From Betaproteobacteria bacterium (GTDB lineage Bacteria > Pseudomonadota > Gammaproteobacteria > Burkholderiales > SG8-41): a DNA stretch of 32,374 nucleotides. Made by a program: the position numbers and the translations under genes. Positions 15,758 to 23,800 of this stretch are shown here, piece after piece (within the stretch, counting starts at the first letter, position 1; every line of letters begins with the position of its first letter). The notes under the pieces were generated by a model. That model was not told where the DNA came from. It ran no database searches and saw nothing but the letters and a program-made list of their open reading frames with translations. The DNA lies in the NCBI GenBank assembly GCA_016199545.1, contig JACQGN010000329.1, positions 1 through 32,374 on the forward strand, in the 5' to 3' direction.

Positions 15758-15818
15758 CTAGATCAGCTTTCTGATTTTTGCCACCAACTCGTTCTCATAG
15801 GATGCGCTTACGCGACAT
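15758..15818 (-). pseudogene. Remnant of a small receiver-domain gene (internally deleted)
   Basis: A strong ribosome site (gggagg) precedes an ATG at 15818 that overlaps the last 11 bases of the kinase gene. It encodes MSRKRIL, the usual opening of a stand-alone CheY-like protein, and then meets a TGA. In the next frame the sequence reads YENELVAKIRKLI and a TAG at 15758-15760, which looks like the usual last helix of a receiver domain. The 61-base segment thus appears to be the two ends of a roughly 120-codon receiver gene fused out of frame, with the phosphorylation site gone. The arrangement kinase, small receiver, NtrC regulator would be conventional. The call rests on short matches and context. 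Confidence 0.55.
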
Positions 15819-17694
15819 GGTGCGATCCTCCCTCGTTGACGTCCGTCGGCAGAGAGACGGTGAACCTGGAACCATTGCCGGATTCGCTTTCGACCGCGAT
15901 GTCGCCGCGCAAGAGAGTCACGAGCCTCCTGGTGATCGGTAGCCCGAGTCCGGTCCCGCCGTACTTCCCGGCGCTCGCTCCTTCCGCTTGCCGAAACTCC
16001 TCGAACACGTAGGCGAGCGCTTCCTGCTCCATGCCGATGCCGGTGTCCAGAACCACCAGCTTGAGGGTTGTGTTTTCGCGCCACGCTGATAACCTGATCT
16101 CGCCCTGCTCGGTAAATTTTGCCGCGTTGCCGAGGAGGTTCACGATAATCTGCCGCAGCTTCTCCCGGTCGGTCCGCAACGTTCCGATTTCCGGTGAGAG
16201 TTCCACCACCAGCCGCACTTCACCATCCTTCAGCATGGGTTCCACCGTTGATACTGCTGCCTCCACCACTTGCTCGAGTCCGAACGCCTCGGCGCGAACT
16301 TCCATCCGGCCCGCTTCGATCTTCGACAGATCGAGCAGCTCGTTGACCAGCGTGAGCAAGGACTCCGCGCTTACCAGTACCTTGCGCAGATTCTCGGTTT
16401 GCAAGGCGGGAATTTGCTCCTCAGTCTTGCGCAGCACAACGCGCGTGAAGCCGATTATGGCGGTGAGCGGCGTACGCAGCTCGTGGCTCATGTTGGCAAG
16501 AAACCGCGACTTATGCTTGCTGACCTCGTCGAGCCGTTGGTTGGCCGCGCTGAGGTCCCGCGTTCTCTGCTCGATTTTTTGCTCCAGTCCCGCATAGGAG
16601 TCTCGCAGAGCACCGGCCATCCCGTTGAACGCGTCCGCCACGGCCTCCAATTCGTCGCCGGTCCTAAGCACAACGCGATGCGTGAGATCGCCCTCGCCGA
16701 TACGTTGCGCGCCCTCGCGCAAGCTCCGTAATGGCAGGACCACTCGCCTCGCCACAAAAATGCTGGCGACCAATGCAACCACGAGGCCGATCAGCAACAG
16801 GGTGGATGACCGGAGCAAGGATGCATAGATGGAGGCATAAGCTTCGTCGGCCCGCTGTTCGGAAATCACGGCCCAATCCAGGCGCGGAACAACAGCACTC
16901 GAACTGACCACCTTGTTTCCACGCAGGTCGAGGCTTGCCCTATTCTTGCCATCGGTGGACTCCGGATCGAACGCGGCCTTCACTTGTTCCAGGTGAGCCA
17001 GATTGCGCCGCTGCAGCACCAGACTGATGTCAGGGTGGGCGACCAGGTCGCCGGAACGAGTTACGGCATAGGCATAACCGGACTTCCCGACCCGAACCCG
17101 CGCCACCTCGTCCCAGATGTACTTGAGGTTGGCCTCGGCCTGCAATACGCCTATGATCTCGCCCGCGAAACGCTCGATCGGAACCGCGATCGTCATGTAG
17201 GGCTCCGAGCCGCGCACGAAATAGACCGGACTGAAGTACGAACCGCCCTGCGCCGCGGCGCGAACAGCGTCAGGTGCAGCCGGCGCGGTCTGGACGGATG
17301 CGATGCTCACCCGCGACGCCTGCGCGCGACTCAATCCGTCGGTGGCGATCGCCGTCGCGCTGGTGATCGCGGGCGCGACCAGAAGCAAGCGCTCCAATTC
17401 AAACTTGAACTCCGACGAAAGCCCGTGCACGGCGACGTCGCGGCTCTTCGTGCTCGCGAGCATCATCCGCTCAAGTTCCTGGACGAAGCGCTCGATCTTA
17501 AACGCCACGCCCGCGGCGACCTCGCGCTGGAGTAGCGCCAGATGGTCGCGACTCTCGCGATAGGTGAAGTAAATTTCGAGCGCGCCGCTTGCGATGAGCC
17601 CCCCGCCGATCAGCATCCCCGAGACGAGGAAGTAACGGCTGACCAGCCGTTCACCCCGGCGTCTTGGGGAACTCTGAGCGACACGTGGCTCCAT
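15808..17694 (-). CDS. Membrane sensor histidine kinase with Cache-type periplasmic domain
   Basis: The 628-residue kinase starts with a basic segment and a first membrane helix (YFLVSGMLIGGGLIASGALEIYF, about 21-43). An extracytoplasmic double-Cache-like domain follows (about 45-295, including GGSYFSPVYFVRGSEPYMTIAVPI and VGKSGYAYAVTRSGDLVAHPDIS). Next is the second helix (LLLIGLVVALVASIFVA, about 300-318) and a HAMP linker (LPLRSLREGAQRIGEGDLTHRV), then a coiled coil. The HisKA box FLANMSHELRTPLTAIIGF has phosphoacceptor His404. The ATPase domain has N box NLLGNAAKFTEQG, G1 DTGIGM and G2 GGTGLGL. Everything needed for signalling is intact. It presumably phosphorylates the NtrC-type regulator encoded next in the same direction. 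Cache domains usually sense small carboxylates or amino acids, which fits the nearby binding protein. Confidence 0.93.
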   Translation of the reverse strand: MEPRVAQSSPRRRGERLVSRYFLVSGMLIGGGLIASGALEIYFTYRESRDHLALLQREVAAGVAFKIERFVQELERMMLASTKSRDVAVHGLSSEFKFELERLLLVAPAITSATAIATDGLSRAQASRVSIASVQTAPAAPDAVRAAAQGGSYFSPVYFVRGSEPYMTIAVPIERFAGEIIGVLQAEANLKYIWDEVARVRVGKSGYAYAVTRSGDLVAHPDISLVLQRRNLAHLEQVKAAFDPESTDGKNRASLDLRGNKVVSSSAVVPRLDWAVISEQRADEAYASIYASLLRSSTLLLIGLVVALVASIFVARRVVLPLRSLREGAQRIGEGDLTHRVVLRTGDELEAVADAFNGMAGALRDSYAGLEQKIEQRTRDLSAANQRLDEVSKHKSRFLANMSHELRTPLTAIIGFTRVVLRKTEEQIPALQTENLRKVLVSAESLLTLVNELLDLSKIEAGRMEVRAEAFGLEQVVEAAVSTVEPMLKDGEVRLVVELSPEIGTLRTDREKLRQIIVNLLGNAAKFTEQGEIRLSAWRENTTLKLVVLDTGIGMEQEALAYVFEEFRQAEGASAGKYGGTGLGLPITRRLVTLLRGDIAVESESGNGSRFTVSLPTDVNEGGSHHVA

Positions 17695-17793
17695 CGATTT
17701 TCGCGCGGCCCAGCCTGGCCGCCGCTCGCTGGAATCACTCTACCACAGCACGCAGCGCAGGGCGTGCGTTAGTGATGCGCGTGAAATTCCGGG

Positions 17794-17835
17794 TACAATG
17801 GTTCACCATTCTCACCCTCACTGCCGACATGTCGG
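17794..17835 (+). promoter_or_regulatory. Possible promoter and operator of the HIBADH-like gene
   Basis: tacaat at 17794-17799 is one base from the -10 consensus, but the -35 region is poor. A perfect 12-base palindrome, ccgacatgtcgg, sits at 17824-17835, just downstream of the expected transcription start, where a repressor could bind. The start codon is at 17876. This is only suggestive. Confidence 0.3.
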
Positions 17836-17875
17836 TTCAAGGGAAAGAGGAAAATAACCGCAAGGAGCAACGACG

Positions 17876-18796
17876 ATGCGCGTTGGATTTATCGGACTGG
17901 GGACCATGGGCGGCTCGATGGCGCTCAACGCACAGAAGGGCGGCCACGAAATGGTGGTGCACGATCTCAGACGCGAGGTCGCGGCACCGCATCTCAAGGC
18001 CGGGGCAGCGTGGGCCGAAGGCGCGCGCGCGGTGGGCGAAATTTCGGACATCGTGTTCACTTCCCTGCCGGGACCGAAGGAGGCCGAGGCGGTGGGCGAT
18101 GAACTGCTGGAAAGCATGCGCCCGGGCGTGCCGTGGTTCGATCTCTCCACCAATTCTCCCACCGTGGCACGGCGCATCCACGCGAAGTTCGCGGCGAAAA
18201 GCATCCCGATGCTGGACGCGCCGGTGAGCGGCGGGCCGATCGGCGCCCGCACCCGCAAGCTCGCGCTGCTGGTAGGCGGCGATCGCGCGGTCTTCGACAA
18301 GTACCGCCACGTGCTCGATACGATAGGCGACCAAGTGATTTATATCGGGCCGATCGGCGCCGGCTCGGTGGCGAAGCTCGTGCACAACTGCGCCGGTTAC
18401 GCCATCCAGACTGCGCTCGCCGAGGTGTTTACGCTTGGAGTGAAAGCCGGCGTGGAGCCGCTCGCGCTGTGGGCCGCCGTGCGCCAGTGCTCGCTGGGCC
18501 GGCAGCGTACCTTCGATCGTCTCGGCCGGCAGTTCCTCCAGGGCGTGTTCGAACCGCCGGATTTCGCGCTCAAACTCGCTCACAAGGATGTGACGCTCGC
18601 TACGGAGCTGGGCCGTGAACTGGGCGTGCCGATGCGGGTCGCGAACCTCACCTACGCGGAAATGACCGAAGCGCTCAATCGCGGCTGGGGCGAACGCGAC
18701 TCCCGCACGCCGATGTTGCTGCAGGAAGAGCGCGCGGGAGTGGAGATCAAGGTGCCCGCCGCCGCGATACAGGAAGTGTTGAAGCGCGACGGTTAG
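17876..18796 (+). CDS. NAD(P)-dependent 3-hydroxyisobutyrate dehydrogenase-like (beta-hydroxyacid dehydrogenase)
   Basis: The 306-residue enzyme belongs to the beta-hydroxyacid dehydrogenase family. It has the N-terminal Rossmann motif VGFIGLGTMGGSMALN (Gly-x-Gly-x-x-Gly at 7-12), then IVFTSLPGPKEAEAV. The substrate-binding signature is DAPVSGGPIGARTRKLALLVGG, and the catalytic lysine is Lys167 in GSVAKLVHNCAGY. The C-terminal all-helical domain has PDFALKLAHKDVTLATELGRELGVPM. Length is typical. Such enzymes oxidise 3-hydroxyisobutyrate or tartronate semialdehyde, or act on related short hydroxyacids; which one cannot be decided here. aaggag lies nine bases before the ATG. It faces the third Bug gene, and two hairpins separate the converging 3' ends. 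Confidence 0.9.
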   Translation: MRVGFIGLGTMGGSMALNAQKGGHEMVVHDLRREVAAPHLKAGAAWAEGARAVGEISDIVFTSLPGPKEAEAVGDELLESMRPGVPWFDLSTNSPTVARRIHAKFAAKSIPMLDAPVSGGPIGARTRKLALLVGGDRAVFDKYRHVLDTIGDQVIYIGPIGAGSVAKLVHNCAGYAIQTALAEVFTLGVKAGVEPLALWAAVRQCSLGRQRTFDRLGRQFLQGVFEPPDFALKLAHKDVTLATELGRELGVPMRVANLTYAEMTEALNRGWGERDSRTPMLLQEERAGVEIKVPAAAIQEVLKRDG

Positions 18797-18828
18797 GATT
18801 TTGCCGGGCTTGCATCCGGCAAAATCCT
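18795..18828. repeat. Hairpin after the HIBADH-like gene
   Basis: A perfect 13-base inverted repeat (aggattttgccgg and ccggcaaaatcct, loop of eight) begins within the stop codon. It could end transcription of both converging genes, but there is no T-run outside the stem in either direction. Intrinsic termination is therefore only possible, not clear. Confidence 0.5.
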
Positions 18829-18908
18829 TATCGATTGAATATGAGGATCGGCCCGGTGGCGGACCATCGACTCGAATTGTACCGTTTGTCTGCGGGCGGT
18901 TTTGCGTA

Positions 18909-18941
18909 AGGATTGAGTCGGGACAAGTCCGACACAATCCT
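18909..18941. repeat. Hairpin after the third Bug gene
   Basis: An inverted repeat with arms aggattgagtcgg and ccgacacaatcct (12 of 13 pairs) ends two bases from the Bug stop codon. Its ends, aggatt and aatcct, are the same as those of the hairpin at 18795-18828, so the two may be related copies or a paired convergent terminator. Confidence 0.5.
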
Positions 18942-18943
18942 AC

Positions 18944-19909
18944 TCACTCGATCCTGATATTGCTGTCCTTGACGACCCTGACCCAGCGCTCGTAGTCCTT
19001 CCTCGCGCGTTCCTCCAGCCGGGACGGGGCGCCTCCGGAGGCAGCCATGCCCTGCGCTTCGAGCCACTTCTTGATGTTGCCGTCCTCGAGAATACGATTG
19101 ACCGTAGCGTTCAGGCGCTCGACGATCGGCTGCGGCGTGCCCCTCGGCACCCATACCCCGTACCAGACCACGGTTTCGAAACCCGGCAGCGTCTCAGCCA
19201 CGGCAGGAAGTTTGGGCAGCGAGTGCCAGCGCTGGGCGCTGGTCACAGCCAGCGCGCGCAGTTTACCCGCCCGAAAATGGGCGACCGTCCCGAGGAGGCT
19301 TCCCACAATCAACTGGCAGTGTCCCGCCACGACCTCGACCGTCGCCAGCCCCGTGCTCTTGTACGGCACGTGAATCATCTTGATCTTCGCCATGCTGGCG
19401 AAAAGCTCGGTCACGAGGTGCGTCGCCCCGCCCACTCCGGTCGAAGCAAAGATGAGCTGCCCGGGACGGGCACGCGCGAGATCGATCAGCTCCCGTGTCG
19501 TGTGCACGGGCAGCGAGGGATGCACCACCACCACGGATGGTGTATGCCCGATCTCCACGACTGGCACGGTAGCCGTGAACAGGTCGAACGGGAGCTTGCG
19601 CGTTGCCGGCGTGGCCGAAAAGCTCGACGACATGACCATGATCGTATAGCCGTCAGGCAGCGATTTGGCGACGATCTCCATGCCGATCGCACCTGCGGCC
19701 CCGCCGCGGTTGTCCACGACGAACTGCTGGCCGAGGTGCTCGGAGAGCTTCTGCGACACCGGCCGTGCAGTGAGATCTGCGCCGCCCCCCGGTGCGAAGG
19801 GAACGACGACGCGCACCGCCTTCGCGGGCCAAGTCTGCGCCTGTGCACCGAACGCTGCGAGCAGAGCCACTGCACCCACGACGAAATCACAAGCTGATCG
19901 ACGATACAT
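18944..19909 (-). CDS. Bug/TctC-family periplasmic substrate-binding protein
   Basis: This orphan Bug receptor is 321 residues from the ATG at 19909. That start is preferred because agaaggaggg lies seven bases upstream; an in-frame ATG six bases earlier sits too close. The signal peptide is MYRRSACDFVVGAVALLAAFGAQAQ. Family motifs are WPAKAVRVVVPFAPGGGADLTARP, VVDNRGGAAGAIGMEIVAKSLPDGYTIMV and MIHVPYKSTGLATVEVVAG, and the C-terminus is DYERWVRVVKDSNIRIE. It is clearly more diverged from the two leader-sharing paralogues than they are from each other. It converges on the hydroxyacid dehydrogenase gene. No permease is nearby, and the ligand is unknown. Confidence 0.92.
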   Translation of the reverse strand: MYRRSACDFVVGAVALLAAFGAQAQTWPAKAVRVVVPFAPGGGADLTARPVSQKLSEHLGQQFVVDNRGGAAGAIGMEIVAKSLPDGYTIMVMSSSFSATPATRKLPFDLFTATVPVVEIGHTPSVVVVHPSLPVHTTRELIDLARARPGQLIFASTGVGGATHLVTELFASMAKIKMIHVPYKSTGLATVEVVAGHCQLIVGSLLGTVAHFRAGKLRALAVTSAQRWHSLPKLPAVAETLPGFETVVWYGVWVPRGTPQPIVERLNATVNRILEDGNIKKWLEAQGMAASGGAPSRLEERARKDYERWVRVVKDSNIRIE

Positions 19910-19954
19910 GGTCATCCCTCCTTCTCGAAAAGTCCCGGCCTATTCGCAGCGAAG

Positions 19955-20034
19955 GTAGGTTGGGCTGAACGCTGTGATGCCCAACGCGGAACGAACGTCG
20001 ATTGTTGGGGTTCACGTTGTTCACCCCAACCTAC
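19955..20034. repeat. Palindromic dispersed repeat
   Basis: Arms gtaggttggg (19955-19964) and cccaacctac (20025-20034) enclose further matching pieces: ttgggctgaac against gttcaccccaa, and gatgcccaac against gttgggg. This 'gtaggttggg..tgaac' wording is common in short intergenic repeats of proteobacteria, as I recall it. It lies between the third Bug gene and the molybdenum hydroxylase and carries no gene. Confidence 0.65.
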
Positions 20035-20139
20035 AGTGGGGACGACAAGGAACCCACCAGCGGCGTGCGTTTCCCTGGTGCGCGATGACGGCCTGCTATC
20101 ATATATCACATCGTAGCATTCAACTCCCGTTCGATTCCC

Positions 20140-20616
20140 ATGTTAATCAGGTTCACGTTGAACGGCGATCCGGTCGAGGTCGCGCTGAAGGCTGCCGACC
20201 GTCTGCTGATCGACGTGCTGCGCGAAGACCTGAGGATGACCGGCACCAAGCACGGCTGCGGGATCGGTTCGTGCGGCACCTGCACGGTGATTCTCGATGG
20301 CGAACCCATTGCCTCGTGCCTGCAGCTCGCCGCGCTGGTTGACGGCTGCGAGATCAGAACCATCGAGGGGCTGGCCGATGCCGGGCGTCTTCACGCCGTG
20401 CAGCAGGCGTTCGTCAACAAGGCCGCGCTCCAGTGCGGCATCTGCACGCCGGGCCACGTGCTGGCTGCGTGCGCGCTGCTCGACAAGCATCCGCATCCCA
20501 CCGACGAGGAGATACGCACCAGCGCCGACAGCGTCTATTGCCGCTGCACCGGCTACCAGCGCATCCTCGACGCGTACCGCGAGGCGGCGCGGCTCCTGGG
20601 AGCGGCGACACGATGA
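20140..20616 (+). CDS. Molybdenum hydroxylase, 2Fe-2S (small) subunit
   Basis: This 158-residue subunit holds the two iron-sulfur clusters of a xanthine dehydrogenase-family enzyme. The plant-ferredoxin-like cluster is bound by Cys40, Cys45 and Cys48 (GCGIGSCGTC) and Cys60. The second cluster is bound by Cys99 and Cys102 (QCGICTPG) and by Cys134 and Cys136 (YCRCTGY). All eight ligands are present. Electrons pass from the molybdenum site through these clusters to FAD. The length is standard. The stop at 20614-20616 overlaps an ATG (atga) that may once have been the start of the next gene; a repeat now follows it. It should form a heteromer with the fused large/FAD subunit at 20855-24226. Confidence 0.95.
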   Translation: MLIRFTLNGDPVEVALKAADRLLIDVLREDLRMTGTKHGCGIGSCGTCTVILDGEPIASCLQLAALVDGCEIRTIEGLADAGRLHAVQQAFVNKAALQCGICTPGHVLAACALLDKHPHPTDEEIRTSADSVYCRCTGYQRILDAYREAARLLGAATR

Positions 20617-20624
20617 CGTCCGGC

Positions 20625-20808
20625 CCCACCCCCACCCTAACCCTCCCCCTGAAGGGGGAGGGAAATATTTTTCCCACGAATTTGGGATCCCCTTCCCCCT
20701 CAGGGGGAAAGGGGGAGGGGAATATTTTTCCCACGAATTTGGGATCTCCTTCCCCCTCACGGGGGAGAGCCTGCGCGGCTGGCGAGGGGGCATTGGGATG
20801 GGGGTGGG
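20625..20808. repeat. GC-rich palindromic repeat between the two hydroxylase genes
   Basis: The element has 10-base inverted ends, cccaccccca (20625-20634) and tgggggtggg (20799-20808). Inside, a 57-base unit (starting aatatttttcccacgaattt) is tandemly duplicated at 20664 and 20721. Runs such as ccctccccctgaagggggag form short hairpins. It carries no start codon suited to the large subunit. It belongs to the same general kind as the palindromes at 22183-22205 and 25423-25439. It sits immediately after the small-subunit stop, where the large-subunit gene would normally begin. Confidence 0.75.
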
Positions 20809-20854
20809 TCTGGCATCTCCCGGTCAGATACCGCTTCTTCGATCCGGGCCGATC

Positions 20855-23800
20855 ATGAATACGCACGTGCCGCATCCCACTGGGCGCGAAAGTTTTCTCG
20901 TCGTCGGCAAGGATGTGCCGCGCACCGATGCCGTGCCCAAGGTCACCGGCGCGGCGCAATACGTCGCCGATCTCGTCATGCCGGGGATGTTGCACGCGGC
21001 GGTGTTACGCAGTCCGCACCCGAATGCGCGCATCGTTGCCATCGACGTGAGCGCCGCCGCAAAGATGCCCGGCGTGAAAGCGGTGGTCACAGGCGCCGAT
21101 ACCGCGCAACGCAAGTGGGGCGCGTTCCGGCCCGACCTTTACCCCCTCGCCATCGGCCGCGTGCGCTACGTCGGGGATGAAGTCGCCGCCGTGGCCGCGA
21201 CCGATCCCGCCATCGCGCGCGCGGCGGTCGACCGCATCGCCGTCGAGTACGAGGTGCTGCCCGCCGTGCTGTCGCTCGATGCGGCACTCGCTCCGGGCGC
21301 GCCGCTGGTGCACGACGATACACCGGGCAACATCGCACACCATTTCGCGTTCGAGCGCGGCGACGTCGATGCCGGCTTCAAGGCGAGCGGGGTCGTCGTC
21401 GAAGGCACCTGGGAGAGCGCGCGCCAATGGCACACCGCGCTGGAGACCATCGGCTGCGTCGCGCAGTGGAGCGGCGAGCGCGTGACGATGTGGTGCAACA
21501 CGCAAACGCCGTTCCTCGCGCGCGGGCGCTACGCGACTGCCCTCGGTGTGCCGGAAGCCCAGGTGCGCGTCATCCAGACCGAAGTCGGCGGCGGCTTCGG
21601 CGGCAAGTCGGGCGACGACAATGCCTCGGTCATCTGCGCCCTCCTCGCGAAGAAGAGCGGCCGGCCGGTCAAGCTCATACACACGCGCGAGGAAGAGTTT
21701 CTCGCCAGCCACCCGCGCATGCCAATGCGCTACTGGGTGCGCCTGGGCTTCGCGCGCGACGGGCGCATCAAGGCCAAGGAAATCAAGATGTGGGCCGACA
21801 ACGGCGCCTACACCGGCAAGTCGCAGGCGATACTGGGTGCCGCGAGCGTGCGCCACGATGCGCTCTACAGGTATCCATGCGCGCGCGGCGATTCGACGCT
21901 GGTCTACACCAACCTCGTTCCCACCGGCGCCTTCCGCGGCTTCGGTAATCCGTCGGCGGACTGGGCGGTGGAACAGGCGTGGGACCTCGCGGCCGGGAAA
22001 CTCGGTATCGACGTAGTGGACCTCCTGCGCATGAACGCCGTGGGACCGGGCGATCGTTCGCCGCACAACCACAAGATCACGAGCTGCGAGCTGGGGCAGT
22101 GCATCGACAAGGCGGCGGAGCTGGTCGGCTGGCGTGCCAAGCGCAGGGCGCGCGCGCCGGACCGCGAGACCCTCACCCCCAACCCCTCTCCCGAGCGGAG
22201 AGGGGAGCATCGAGCGAGTCCGGATGTGCCATCCGGTCTCGTCATGCACCATGAACCCGCACGCGAATTCAACGAGCCCGCACGCGAGATCAACGAACCC
22301 GCTCGCGGGTTGGGCATGGGCTGCAGCGTGCACGTCAACGGCCGCCGCAGCTTCGGCGACTGGGACGGAAGTGCCGCGATCGTCACGATCAACGAGGACG
22401 GCCGCGCCACCGTGATCACCGGCGAGGGCGAGATCGGCCAGGGAAATCTGACCGTGCTGCGGCAGATCGCGGCGGAAGAACTGGGGCTCGCGTACGACGA
22501 CGTCGATATCACGCGCCCCGACACGGATCTCCAGCCGCACTCGCTGGGCGCGCTCGCGAGCCGTCTCACTTATGTCGCCGGTAATGCTGTCAAGCGCGCT
22601 GCCGCGGAAGCGGCGAGGCAGTTGCTCAATGCCGCATCGGAGCAGATGAAGCGCCCGCCCGAGGAGCTTACGGTCATCAACGGCCAGGTCGGCCCGCGCA
22701 ACGGCTCGGAGACCGAGTTCAGGGCGGTGGGCGCCATAGTGCGCGCCAACATCTACAAACCGGGCGGGCAGCCGATCATCGGCGTGGGCAATTTCGACAA
22801 TCCATCGGATTTTCCCGACCACAATCGCTACGGCAACGAATCCGGCGCCTACAACTTCATCGCGCAGGCGGCAGAAGTCGAGGTCGATCGCAGCACCGGG
22901 CAAGTGACGCTGCTCGAAATTGCAAGCGCGGTGGATTGCGGCACCGTCATCCACCCCGCCGCTGCGGAGGGACAGGTGCAGGGCGGGGTCACGCAGGGCA
23001 TCGGACTGGCGATGATCGAGTATTTCGACTGGTACAACGGCTCGCCCACAGACCCGCAACTTAAAGATTATCCGATTCCCGGCGCTGCGCTGATGCCGAA
23101 GATGCACGTGGCGTTCGCCGACTCGTACGAGCCGAGCGGTCCGTTTGGCGCCAAGGGGCTGGGCGAGATCGGGCTCGACGCCGTGCCCGCAGTGATCGCA
23201 AACGCGGTGGCCGACGCAGTGGGCGTGCGCATCACGCAGTTGCCGATTACCGCCGAGAAAATCCACCGCGCGCTCCATCCCGAGCTTTATGCGGGCGAGC
23301 AAGTTCCACCGCCGGTGGCGCCCAAGGGCAGCGTGTGGACGCGGCTCGCCGCAGGCCGCCCCTCCGGTGCGAGACCTGCCAATCCGGAGATGCTTTTCCC
23401 CGGAACGGTCGAAGAGGCGGTGGCGCAATTCGCGGCGGAAGACGCGGCAATCGTGTGCGGCGGCACCGCGCACGCGCTGCGCCGGGAACGCAGCGGCTAC
23501 CCGTTTGCCAAGCGCCTCGTCGCCATCGGACGGATACCGGAGTTGAACGAACTTTCGATCGATGCGGGCGGCGCCCTCAGCATGGGCGCCGCCGTCAACC
23601 AGGAACGCCTCTACGCGGAACCGCGCATCCGCAGCGGCTGGCACGCGATCGACGATGCGCTGGAGGCGGTGGGCCATACGCGGATCCGCCGCATGATCAC
23701 GGTCGGCGGCAGCATCGGGCCTCTGATTGGCGGCTTCGATCTGCCGATCGCGCTGCTCGCGCTCGCTACCCGCGTGACCGTGGCCGGGCCGCAGGGGCGG

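Noticed and set aside
18795-18941. Standard rho-independent terminators
   Set aside because: Stems are good but no T-run follows outside the stem in either direction, so they are listed as hairpins only.
22253-22315. Short regularly spaced repeats as a CRISPR remnant
   Set aside because: The three 21-base copies are directly adjacent with no spacers and lie in an open reading frame.
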